DNA of 56,135 bases from Clostridia bacterium (GTDB taxonomy: Bacteria > Bacillota > Clostridia > Christensenellales > Aristaeellaceae). The stretch spans positions 1 to 56,135 of the forward strand of contig JAFXUZ010000049.1 of assembly GCA_017524725.1 (NCBI GenBank), given 5' to 3'. Both the position numbers and the translations under genes were made by a program. Below are positions 17,694 through 25,523 of this stretch, piece by piece (position 1 is the first letter of the stretch; the number at the start of each line of letters is the position of its first letter). A model generated the notes under the pieces. It saw nothing but the letters and a program-made list of their open reading frames with translations. It had not been told where the DNA came from and ran no database searches.

Positions 17694-18083
17694 AAATCTC
17701 GCATCTCCTTTACTGTCGTTGGTGTTCCGGTCGTAACGGTATGCCACAAACAGGCTGTTCGCCGGCGGCGTTTGTCCATGATCCCGAAAGCTCCCGTTTT
17801 CAAACTGCCCGGGTTGGGTTTCCTGGCTCTCTTCCGGCACGTTTGCTGTCAGGATCATGTTCCTCCGCTTCGTTTTCCCTGTTTCCGCATGGGCTTTTCA
17901 CCCACAGCATTAGTTTCTACGCAGTAAATCCGACCGCGGCAGTTATCTGACCGAAAAAAAAACGACGCAAAAGGACGCAAAAAAACGGCGCGTGTTATTG
18001 CCCGGAAACCCCCAAAGTCTGCGCTTGCCTTTGGTTGTCAAAAAGAGAATATAAAAGAGCGTTGCATGATTTTTACCCGATTT

Positions 18084-18101
18084 CAGGTTACACGATTTCG
18101 G
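18084..18101 (-). repeat. tRNA-Ser anticodon/variable-arm-like fragment
   Basis: CAGGTTACACGATTTCGG matches the tRNA-Ser segment at 31751-31768 (CAGGTTACACGATTTCCA) in 16 of 18 positions. The same element recurs at 31617-31634 and, more weakly, at 31592-31608. It looks like a partial tRNA copy left by repeated integration. Confidence 0.6.
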
Positions 18102-18139
18102 AAAAAGCGATCCTTTCCTAAATATTTGCAAATAACAAA

Positions 18140-18174
18140 ATATAGTGTTCAGGCTGTGCACACAAACACTATAT
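18140..18174. repeat. perfect 10-bp inverted repeat at the island junction
   Basis: ATATAGTGTT and AACACTATAT flank a 15-nt spacer. An almost identical copy lies at 31673-31707 beside the intact tRNA-Ser. It could be the tRNA terminator or a recombinase arm site; duplication with the tRNA end favours it being part of the att region. Confidence 0.65.
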
Positions 18175-18178
18175 CTAG

Positions 18179-18201
18179 TGGCTGAGAAGGAGAGATTCGA
18201 A
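18179..18201 (-). repeat. tRNA-Ser 3'-end remnant (inner attachment-site copy)
   Basis: This matches the 23-nt 3' end of tRNA-Ser with one substitution (TGGCT for TGGCG). It has the same orientation as the tRNA at 31712-31803 and the copy at 7304. It separates the outer island (7.3-18.2 kb) from the inner island (18.2-31.7 kb). Confidence 0.75.
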
Positions 18202-18545
18202 TTCAGGCGAAAAAGTGCAATTTGTGCATACTGCATCAAAATCAATGAAAATATGTCCGACAATTCTGTGGAGAAATGCCGAGCAGTGAAAATGCGTGTC
18301 AATCCATTGGCGGCATAATGGCGGGATCGGCTTGGTTCTGCCACTTGATTCCCGTCAGGCATATTCATGCAAACGGAGAAAAACTCAATGAGACCGGATC
18401 GCAAAACCAGCGTTGAACCCCGACAACCTTTTACAATACCGGGAACGGACTGAATCAAACCGGGCCGCCTCTTCGGAGACGGTTTTGTTGAGCCCGGTGC
18501 CGAGTCGGATCGCGGGCGTTTTCGTTTATTCGTTTTCTTTTGCCT

Positions 18546-18866
18546 TCATCTGCCTCTCCGCCCGGCTGTAAACGGACTCCAAGCAGGGATCAGGGTTTTG
18601 CCCCGTTCGGTCAGCGCGTACTCCACAGCGGGCGGGATCGTGCTGTACCGCGTCCGGGAAACCAGGCCGTCCGCTTCCAGTTCCCGCAGGCACTTGGTCA
18701 GCATGGTGGCTGTGATGCCCACCGCCTTCCGTTCCAGCTCCCGGTCGCGCATCGTCTGGCTGTCCGCATCCGAGATTTACCAAAGGATCGGCAGTTTCCA
18801 TTTCTGCCCGATGATCTCCATTGCGTACAGGATCGGGCATTCGGTTTTATAAACTGTATTTGGCAA
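18546..18866 (-). pseudogene. HxlR-family transcriptional regulator, interrupted by a nonsense codon
   Basis: Reading the minus strand from a TTG at 18866, one frame gives ECPILYAMEIIGQKWKLPIL, then W-stop, then ISDADSQTMRDRELERKAVG and MLTKCLRELEADGLVSRTRY. This is the HxlR winged-helix domain with a single TAA just after KLPILW, where a Tyr or His codon is usual. The end is also short, stopping soon after the KTLIPAW segment. HxlR regulators commonly control redox or stress genes. Only a restart at the internal ATG (18752) could give a 68-aa fragment lacking helix 1. Confidence 0.75.
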
Positions 18867-19019
18867 AGCAGATAGATTTATAATACTTTTGTTCCAATCA
18901 ATTCTGCAGCAAAGGAAATGATTCCTTGATTGTCCGAAATCTGATATAATTGATCAGATGTTCAAGCGAGGTGAACCAGGAAGCTGCTGAATAACTGTTT
19001 CCACACGGACGATTAAAAC

Positions 19020-19320
19020 CATGATCATGTTCCCTTTTCATCAAAAGGATTCCCATAAGCCTGTATTCATACTGAAATGGATCAGTACTCCGGGCGGAGT
19101 ATTCCGTGGCACTGGCATACCTCCATGGAGATTGTCAATGCTATCAAGGGTATCATAGAACTGAAAACCCAGGATCAGTCCTTTCTGCTGCATACCGGGG
19201 ATGCTGCCTATGTGAATACTGGTGTGCTGCATATGTATCAGGCACAAGGAACAGAGCCGGCAGAACTGTAGTCTGATGTTGACCCTTTCTTTAGGCTTTT
19301 TTCCCCGAATTCCATCTCAT
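19020..19320 (+). pseudogene. AraC-family regulator remnant (N-terminal cupin part only)
   Basis: The frame from 19077 gives MDQYSGRSIPWHWHTSMEIV, then IELKTQDQSFLLHTGDAAYV and VLHMYQAQGTEP before a stop at 19271. This is the sugar-sensing cupin domain of AraC regulators. Upstream, MFPFHQKDSHKP is in a different frame, indicating a frameshift. Downstream, DPFF-like sequence continues after the stop. The DNA-binding domain is absent. A TATAAT at 18946-18960 may be its old promoter. Confidence 0.6.
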
Positions 19321-19339
19321 TAACATTTTCTGTTCGAGG

Positions 19340-20755
19340 TCAATTGCCTAATAAGTTTATACTTCCTCCTCCAATTGGCAGGTTCAAAAATGTCTGTTGG
19401 GAAAACGGATGATCGCTGCCTTGGGAAGCAGGAGGGTTTTGTGAATCGCTCTGTGGATCCATATCAGCGTTCTGCTCCCTGAAATGTGTTTCTGCATCCA
19501 AAGGCTCCTTTTCGACGGGGAACTGCGTCTCATACAGTACGGCAAGATCAACGCCTTCCTGTTTCTGTTTGGAAGGATCGACCGTGGCAAAAGAAGAAGC
19601 GCTCTGACGGAGTGTTCCGTCTTTGGCTCGTTGAGCCATTGTTTCAATCGGAGCCTGGGGCGGCAATGACTGCGGTACAGGTTCTTCACAGAGGGTATTT
19701 TCCGCATTGAACAACGGAAGTTTTTCCTGCTCCTGTTCACCTTGATGAAAGCTGGAAGAAGGATCATCCGTTTTTTCCATAACGGAAGGTGAACCTGACG
19801 GATCGTTCATGCTGTTCAGGAAGCCCTGATTCATGTCTTGACCAGCGTTTGGCAGCGTGGGCAGTTGCTGTTCCGACCCTTCATGATCGTTGGAACCTGC
19901 ATTGACTTGTTGGAACTGTTCTTTTTCTTCTTTTGGTTCCTGCCGGACCGGCTCCATGCCGGATGCCGGCGGAGACTGGTTGACCGCTTCGGGATTACCG
20001 GGCACGATCCTGGTGTCCATATTCGGTTCATTCTGTGTCGATCCCGGATCGACAAGAGTTTTCATATTCTGTTCGGCTGTTTCGGCGTACATACCCGGAC
20101 GATTCATCGATTGTTCATGAACGGCGGGCGCCTGCATATTTTGCGCAGCCGGTTCATCCGCCGGGCCCTGCTTCCTGGGTGGTGTGGCTTTCGGTTTTCC
20201 CGGTTCATGCCAAGGCGCTTTTTCGACCTTCACCTGGGTTTCTGTCTTTTCCCCGGCTTTTTCCACCGCTTCTTCCGCCTGTTTTCCATCGCCAAACCGG
20301 GGAGCGATTTCCACAAGTACGGGCGCGTCCGCTTCGGCTTCTTCCCGGATCGCGGAAAGGGTGCGCTCCATAGCCGTTTGCAGGGGTTCAAAGTGTTCGG
20401 TGCTGACCGTTTCCAGGAAGGCTTGCCCTTCCTCGGTATCCGCCTCTGCGGAAAGCACTTCATTCAGAGCGTTCAGGCGGTATTGAATGGACGTTTCGCC
20501 CAAAGCGACGCTCACCATCGTCCAGGGAACATATTTCGTAACGGCAAAAGCGGAGGAGGTCAGGAGCAGCGCAAAGCAGGCGGCGATCAGCAATCCGCGC
20601 CGAAGAACGTGCTCTGAACGCAGACTTTTCCCTTCATCCCAATTCAGCCGCTGGCCTGCATAATACTGCCGGTCCTTCACTTCCCGGAAAATCCCGCCGG
20701 AAATAAGGAGGATTGCTTTTCCATGATCTGTCGCCATGACAACCGCGCTGCTCAT
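19340..20755 (-). CDS. RsgI-like anti-sigma factor
   Basis: A 471-aa single-pass membrane protein. The N-terminal RsgI domain (AVVMATDHGKAILLISGGIF, about residues 4-30) should hold SigI. A transmembrane helix lies at about residues 54-72 (LLIAACFALLLTSSAFAVT). The outer part begins WTMVSVALGETSIQYRLNAL, matching the RsgI core domain, but the usual Asn-Pro (DxNPS) of that family is replaced by LGETS. About 320 residues of Pro-, Gln-, Met- and Glu-rich low-complexity sequence follow, ending in NLPIGGGSINLLGN; no carbohydrate-binding module is recognised. The ATG overlaps the sigI stop (ATGA), so the two are translationally coupled. Confidence 0.87.
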   Translation of the reverse strand: MSSAVVMATDHGKAILLISGGIFREVKDRQYYAGQRLNWDEGKSLRSEHVLRRGLLIAACFALLLTSSAFAVTKYVPWTMVSVALGETSIQYRLNALNEVLSAEADTEEGQAFLETVSTEHFEPLQTAMERTLSAIREEAEADAPVLVEIAPRFGDGKQAEEAVEKAGEKTETQVKVEKAPWHEPGKPKATPPRKQGPADEPAAQNMQAPAVHEQSMNRPGMYAETAEQNMKTLVDPGSTQNEPNMDTRIVPGNPEAVNQSPPASGMEPVRQEPKEEKEQFQQVNAGSNDHEGSEQQLPTLPNAGQDMNQGFLNSMNDPSGSPSVMEKTDDPSSSFHQGEQEQEKLPLFNAENTLCEEPVPQSLPPQAPIETMAQRAKDGTLRQSASSFATVDPSKQKQEGVDLAVLYETQFPVEKEPLDAETHFREQNADMDPQSDSQNPPASQGSDHPFSQQTFLNLPIGGGSINLLGN

Positions 20756-21426
20756 GCTTCCTCCCCCTTTCCCATGAAATATCCCTGCAAGCCAGGGAAA
20801 TCCCCGGCTTCGATCTCCACAGACGTAATGATGTATTTCCTGAACTGCTCCAGCAGCTTCCTGGCGATGGGTACGCCCGTTTCCATCTCCGCCGCGGGCA
20901 GCTTCAGGGTTCTGCGCAGCCTGTTCAGCAGCTCGGCGATCCTGCATACGAACCGCGATGCTTTCAGGCAGACGCCCCGGGTCTTTCTTGCCTTGGGGCA
21001 GCATTTGGGAAGGTCAAAAAAATTGATGTTATAGCGCTTCAGCAGCTCAGCCAATTCGTCGATTTCATCCGCCAGCACCGTATCGGGAACCTCCTGCATC
21101 AAGGATCGTTCCACAGCGCGCTGGATGCCGACCGTTTCCGTTTCCATGTCCCCGCCGAATACGGCGGGTTCCGCTAACAGTTCCCTTTCCCGCGTTCTGA
21201 CGGAGCGTGCATAGTCGATCAGGCGATGCCGGATCACTACGGAGGCGTAGGCTTGCAGCGTCCCTTTTTGCGAATTATGGCTTTTCAGGGCTTCCCAGAA
21301 GGCGGAAAGCGCCACGCTCCATTCGTCGTCCGATTTGGTGATAGGCCTGCCGGTGGCGATGCGGGCAGTGCGTAAGATAAAAAACTCATTTTCATAGAAT
21401 AAGTTTTCCATTTGCTGATCCGTCAC
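20752..21426 (-). CDS. sigI: SigI-family RNA polymerase sigma factor
   Basis: A 224-aa protein. The GTG start at 21426 has AGGAGG 8 nt upstream. The region-2-like part has ITKSDDEWSVALSAFWEALK and AYASVVIRHRLIDYARS. The C-terminal SigI domain has AEMETGVPIARKLLEQFRKY and IEAGDFPGLQGYFMGKGEEA, close to the family signature. SigI factors in clostridia switch on extracellular polysaccharide-related genes when RsgI senses a substrate outside. It lies 92 nt after the Cthe_2159-like gene and overlaps rsgI by 4 nt, so the three probably share a transcript. Confidence 0.92.
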   Translation of the reverse strand: MTDQQMENLFYENEFFILRTARIATGRPITKSDDEWSVALSAFWEALKSHNSQKGTLQAYASVVIRHRLIDYARSVRTRERELLAEPAVFGGDMETETVGIQRAVERSLMQEVPDTVLADEIDELAELLKRYNINFFDLPKCCPKARKTRGVCLKASRFVCRIAELLNRLRRTLKLPAAEMETGVPIARKLLEQFRKYIITSVEIEAGDFPGLQGYFMGKGEEA

Positions 21427-21518
21427 GACGCCTTCCTCCTTTCATCGAACCTTTTCAAAAAGGGCAGCATACGGAAGGGCTTGCGCTCTCCCGTATGCGT
21501 TCGTGGTACTTGGGAAAA

Positions 21519-23420
21519 TTACTTGTTGATTCCTTCGGGACGCTGGTCCGGCTCATTCATCCCCAAAGGCATATCCTGCTCACCGGGGCGGAAGTTATCG
21601 TCCAATTGTCCCAACTCCATGGGCTGGTTCATGATTGGCTCCAAACCACCCTGCATACCGGGCATCTGACCATCCATGAGCTGGATGTTCTGATCCATTT
21701 GGGGAATCATGGATTCATTCTGCTGGAATCCAGGAATGGCAGGGAAGGCTTGTCCGTTCCGGCTGTTGAAATCAGGAGGTGTCATCTGCCGGCCATTGGG
21801 AGCAGCCTGTCCGTTCTGATTGTCGAAGACAGGCGGAGTCATCTGCTGGCCGTCGGGAGCAGCCTGGCCGTTCCGGTTATTGAAGTCGGGCGGGGTCATC
21901 TGCTGGCCGTCGGGAACAGCCTGGCCGTTCCGGTTATTGAAGTCGGGCGGAGTCATCTGCTGACCGTCGGAAGCAGCCTGGCCGTTCCGGTTATTGAAGT
22001 CGGACGGGGTCATCTGCTGGCCATTGGGAGCAGCCTGGCCGTTCCGGTTATTGAAGTCGGGCGGAGTCATCTGCTGGCCGTCGGGAGCAGTCTGTCCGTT
22101 CCGGTTATTGAAGTCGGGCGGGGTCATCTGCTGGCCGTTGGGAGCAGCCTGGCCGTTCCGGTTATTGAAGTCGGGCGGGGTCATCTGCTGGCCATTCGCG
22201 GTATTCTGGCCCATCTGGCCGGGCATCCCCATCTGACCGTTCATCTGACCGGGCATCATGTCGGGACCGGCAACGCCATTCGTATTATTCAGGGCCGCGC
22301 CGCTGCTCACATACAAGCTGCCATCATAGTCGATGCCCGCGTCACCGCCGTTGCGAGCGCTGTTCTGGATGGTCACAGTGCCTCCGGTCAGGTTCACATT
22401 TCCGTTGGAATCCAGGCCGTCGAGCTGGCTGCTGACGGTAACGTTGCCGCCGGTGATGTTGATGGAATAGGCCAGCTCACCGGTGTACAAATCGTCGCTG
22501 TTGGCGGCATTGATAGCGTCATCGGTGGATTTCACACTTACATTGCCGCTGTAAATGTTCACCACAGTGCCTTCCATGCCTTCGTTGCTCTTGGTTATGG
22601 TTACAGTGGGGCTGGTGGATTCGTCCTCGCTGCCCACGGTCAGGATGCGGTCGGCATGAAGGGCGTCGTCTGCCGCGCTGACGGTGACGGTGCCGCTGGC
22701 GATGGTCAGGTCATAGTTCACGTTGATGCCGTCATTGGCGGCAGTGATGTCAATGGTCAAATCTTCGCCGTCGATCACTAGGCTGGCGTCGTCCCCGGCC
22801 TTGATGCCGTTCTTGGCGCTGCCGTTCACGGTCAGGGTGCCGCCGCCGGTGAGATACACACTGGAACCCGCTTTGATTTTCAGGGCCGCGCCATCGTAAG
22901 CGTCTGCCACCTCCGCATCTTCGGAGGTCTCATCGGCGGGATTCTCCGCATCCGTTAGGGTCACGCTGCCGGACACGACGATCTGCACTTCACTGTCCTT
23001 GTTGACGGACACCGCCGCGCCGGTGGTACTGGTCAAGTCCAAATCCTCCAGGATCAGCACCACGCCCGTGGTGCCCTTTTTCACGGTGATATTGCCGTCG
23101 CTGGCGGAGCCGGTGATGACATAAGTACCGGATTCGGTGATTTTTACCTCATTGTCTTCATCAGTCACGGTAATGGTGGTGGCGTTTTCCAGGTCGGCGG
23201 TCAGATCCGCCGCGCTGTTGGTGGTGGTTCCGGAGACGATTTCACCGGCGGTATCAGCCAGAGCGGCCATGGCATTGTTCATCATGCCGCCGGGCTGCTG
23301 GTTCATGGCCCCATTGTTCATGGCGGCCAAGGCGCTGGCAGGAGTAAGCATGAGACTGCCGGTTACCAGGGAAAGGCTCATAACAGAAGCCAGAGCGATT
23401 TTTTTGAAAGTACGTTTCAT
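21519..23420 (-). CDS. Cthe_2159/DUF4353-type carbohydrate-binding beta-helix protein with C-terminal repeats
   Basis: A 633-aa secreted protein. AGGAGG precedes the ATG. The signal peptide covers about residues 1-33 (ending ALAA). Residues about 70-390 form the beta-helix carbohydrate-binding domain (ITVTDEDNEVKITESGTYVI, GAALKIKAGSSVYLTGGGTL, VDGLDSNGNVNLTGG-like turns), related to the pectate-binding Cthe_2159 of Clostridium thermocellum. The C-terminus holds eight 18-residue repeats (xPxGQQMTPPDFNNRNGQ) and then a Met/Gln/Pro-rich tail. There is no sortase motif. Its place directly upstream of sigI/rsgI suggests it is a target or partner of that signalling pair (inference). Confidence 0.87.
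   Translation of the reverse strand: MKRTFKKIALASVMSLSLVTGSLMLTPASALAAMNNGAMNQQPGGMMNNAMAALADTAGEIVSGTTTNSAADLTADLENATTITVTDEDNEVKITESGTYVITGSASDGNITVKKGTTGVVLILEDLDLTSTTGAAVSVNKDSEVQIVVSGSVTLTDAENPADETSEDAEVADAYDGAALKIKAGSSVYLTGGGTLTVNGSAKNGIKAGDDASLVIDGEDLTIDITAANDGINVNYDLTIASGTVTVSAADDALHADRILTVGSEDESTSPTVTITKSNEGMEGTVVNIYSGNVSVKSTDDAINAANSDDLYTGELAYSINITGGNVTVSSQLDGLDSNGNVNLTGGTVTIQNSARNGGDAGIDYDGSLYVSSGAALNNTNGVAGPDMMPGQMNGQMGMPGQMGQNTANGQQMTPPDFNNRNGQAAPNGQQMTPPDFNNRNGQTAPDGQQMTPPDFNNRNGQAAPNGQQMTPSDFNNRNGQAASDGQQMTPPDFNNRNGQAVPDGQQMTPPDFNNRNGQAAPDGQQMTPPVFDNQNGQAAPNGRQMTPPDFNSRNGQAFPAIPGFQQNESMIPQMDQNIQLMDGQMPGMQGGLEPIMNQPMELGQLDDNFRPGEQDMPLGMNEPDQRPEGINK
21750..22200 (-). repeat. 54-bp tandem coding repeats (eight units)
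   Basis: Eight units of 54 bp encode the 18-residue motif GQQMTPPDFNNRNGQAAP with small changes (A/V/S and N/D before GQQ, and S for P in one copy). They sit in the C-terminal part of the Cthe_2159-like protein. Near-identity between units points to recent slippage or recombination. Confidence 0.9.
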
Positions 23421-23851
23421 GATGGTTTCCTCCTACTTCTTATTTTGAATGATTGCAGAATTCTGCGATTGTTTCCGGGGCGAGCATGTCATTTATCTTT
23501 CCGCCGCATCCTCTTCGGCGTTTTGAGGCAATCATGTTCATTCCTCCCTTTTTCCGTCTCCGGGCTTTGCCCTTTCACACTACCCATTCGATTCCTTAAA
23601 GCCTGAAGAAACTTTCCCGGTTTATTCCGTGGCTTTGTTCCTTCATCCTGTATTGCGGAGCGTCCGATGAGAAAACAGGGGGTCTGAAAAGTTTTTTCTG
23701 GAAACATTTTCTGATACACATGCAGCTTCTTTATAGTCTTCCTTAATCTTTTCGAAGCAGTACTTCCGTCACCCGGGAATGTGCACTCTTCCCTTCTGAC
23801 AGAGACATCTTAACGCCGGTTGATTTAAGAAACATTGAAGCGCAGGGGTTT
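23421..23851. other. intergenic leader upstream of the Cthe_2159-like gene
   Basis: No gene is credible here. On the minus strand, ACCCCC at 23683-23678 followed 11 nt later by CGGA (23666-23663) resembles the ACCCC / CGA-type elements of SigI-dependent promoters. It lies about 250 nt upstream of the start codon, leaving a long untranslated leader. The promoter call is speculative. Confidence 0.35.
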
Positions 23852-25411
23852 TTATCGGAATATATCATGGATCCAGGCGATGAAGTTTGCATCAGCTTTG
23901 CCTGTGCGCTCCGCCTGCGTGTGGCCCTGAGCCCAGATCGTTTCAAAATCCGTATCAACGCCATAGGCCTGAAGTGCAAGCGCCAGATTGATTTCGGTTG
24001 TCAGAGGCGTATCACTTTGTGTGATGCCGGTGCGTATGCGCCAATGCTCCGCGACCTTTGAAGCTCCGTAGTCCTCATTGGCGGGCATGAGCCAGGAAAG
24101 GGGCGAGAACATCCTCAGCCTGTAATCCATCGAGTATCCGAGCGCGTCTGTCCGTATAAGATCCTCCGCAAACTCCGCCTCATACGCTGTCCCTTTTACG
24201 ATATCCGCCAGAACGGCGTCAAAATGTGTGCATTCGCCGTCACCTGTATTGAACAGCTCGTGCCCGCCTGCTTCGATCTTATCAAAAGCGGCGACAGGTT
24301 TCGAAGCTCTTTTCAGGCGGGCTGTGAAATCATGGATGCTTGAAATGCTCACTTTCCCTGTTTCCGCGTCATAGGACACCCATTCTCCGTTTGCGTTCAG
24401 CGCGTCGATATAATCCCGCGCCGTCTGATATGCGGCCGAAGAGCCTCCCTTCCCCGAAGACACAGTGAGCGGGAAGGATGTGTCGGTTAGATAGTGTTCC
24501 AGAGAAACCTCGATGAACCGCTTTACATATTCATAATAGCTTCCGGCCTGGTATATTCCGGCATCTGAGGCTTCCAGGGAAAGAAGCTCGCCATCCGGGC
24601 TAGTGAAGCCCATGTGATTCACATATTCCGCATATGCGGACGCCAACGCATCGGATATCTCCATCATTTCTTCACTTAAGTTACTGCGCGTATTGCCCAT
24701 GCTCCATTCATGTCCCTCATCCGCGGAATCAAAGCCCGTAATGGGACACCAGCACATGGCCGCGTTGACTGCGTCACTGGAATCAACCGCGCCGATCGCA
24801 TCCAGGTAAGGCAAGTACAAAGCGCTGTCTCCGCTTGCGCCAAGCACCGCCGTCTGGCTGCCGCCGCCACTGTGGCCATACGCAACGACACGTTCTGTGC
24901 ATCCGGGCAGGACATTCAGATTCGCGCGAATATAGCGGATGGCCGCTTTCAGATCGGCAACCCCGGCAGGGATACCGGCATCCTTGCCCCGGCAACCCGC
25001 GACAACATAAATAAAGCCCTCTCGCGTAAAAGTGGCCGCGTTTTTGGAATAACCGGTCGGCGCTGACTGCGCTTTATGGCCCGGTGTGTTGACCGGAAAC
25101 AGGATCGGAGCAGTTTCCGCTGTGTATCCATTGATTTCGCCGTCTGATGAAACGCTGCAGGTATACGTGCCGTCTCCGTTGCCGATTGCGATCATATACG
25201 CTCCCGGGACAAAGACGCCAAGCGTTTCATAGGTCAGAGCAGCAGGATCAGAGCAGTACTGAATGCCGACCTGCCAGTAAACGTCGTCCGAGGCGTTGTA
25301 TTGCCATTTCGTCATATCAAGCGCTGCACTGAACGCGGAGTCAGCCATGGCAGTCGGAAAGCATCCGGCCAGCAGACAGCAGACCATTACAATAATGAAC
25401 ATCTTTTTCAT
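23852..25411 (-). CDS. tannase/feruloyl-esterase-like alpha/beta hydrolase lipoprotein (canonical order)
   Basis: A 519-aa protein. The ATG at 25411 follows GAGAGGGAATCG. The signal peptide has lipobox LAGC (Cys17), so it is probably membrane-anchored outside. The nucleophile elbow is AYGHSGGGSQ (Ser181). Candidate acid and base are Asp467 (RTGITQSDTP) and His497 (WAQGH). Between them and the elbow is segment A (about 344-403: WVSYDAETGKVS ... AFDKIEAGGHELF), matching bacterial subtype-B tannase-like proteins, which cleave gallate or hydroxycinnamate esters. The true substrate is unknown. It lies downstream of a longer paralogue, separated by a hairpin. Confidence 0.8.
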   Translation of the reverse strand: MKKMFIIVMVCCLLAGCFPTAMADSAFSAALDMTKWQYNASDDVYWQVGIQYCSDPAALTYETLGVFVPGAYMIAIGNGDGTYTCSVSSDGEINGYTAETAPILFPVNTPGHKAQSAPTGYSKNAATFTREGFIYVVAGCRGKDAGIPAGVADLKAAIRYIRANLNVLPGCTERVVAYGHSGGGSQTAVLGASGDSALYLPYLDAIGAVDSSDAVNAAMCWCPITGFDSADEGHEWSMGNTRSNLSEEMMEISDALASAYAEYVNHMGFTSPDGELLSLEASDAGIYQAGSYYEYVKRFIEVSLEHYLTDTSFPLTVSSGKGGSSAAYQTARDYIDALNANGEWVSYDAETGKVSISSIHDFTARLKRASKPVAAFDKIEAGGHELFNTGDGECTHFDAVLADIVKGTAYEAEFAEDLIRTDALGYSMDYRLRMFSPLSWLMPANEDYGASKVAEHWRIRTGITQSDTPLTTEINLALALQAYGVDTDFETIWAQGHTQAERTGKADANFIAWIHDIFR

Positions 25412-25432
25412 ATCGATTCCCTCTCTGAAAGC

Positions 25433-25471
25433 AATGAAGCCGGAAACGCCTGTGCGGCTTCCGGCTTCATT
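25433..25471 (-). terminator. hairpin between the two tannase-like genes
   Basis: A perfect 13-bp stem (AATGAAGCCGGAA with TTCCGGCTTCATT) around a 13-nt loop. It lies about 50 nt downstream of the longer esterase gene and about 20 nt upstream of the shorter one. There is no long U-tract, so it may attenuate rather than end the transcript. Confidence 0.65.
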
Positions 25472-25523
25472 ATGTGTCATTCAGTCATACCAAATCCGGA
25501 AACTGTCCGGGATTCAGAATTGC

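Larger units (their letters stand above)
17694..18545. other. intergenic region carrying the inner island junction
   Basis: No credible gene is seen in about 850 bases. It holds a block (about 18066-18201) matching the sequence beside the intact tRNA-Ser (31597-31734). Within it are a tRNA-like CAGGTTACACGATT motif, a 10-bp inverted repeat and the tRNA 3' end. Further right, 18460-18490 has a weak hairpin followed by TTTTG. Confidence 0.65.

Noticed and set aside
17943..18458. A 171-codon minus-strand open frame across the inner island junction
   Set aside because: It spans the tRNA remnant and inverted repeat, shares its sequence only with the other att copy, and has no domain or ribosome site.
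21750..22200. Regular repeats that might suggest a CRISPR array
   Set aside because: Units are contiguous 54-bp coding repeats without unique spacers, in frame within a secreted protein; no cas genes are present.
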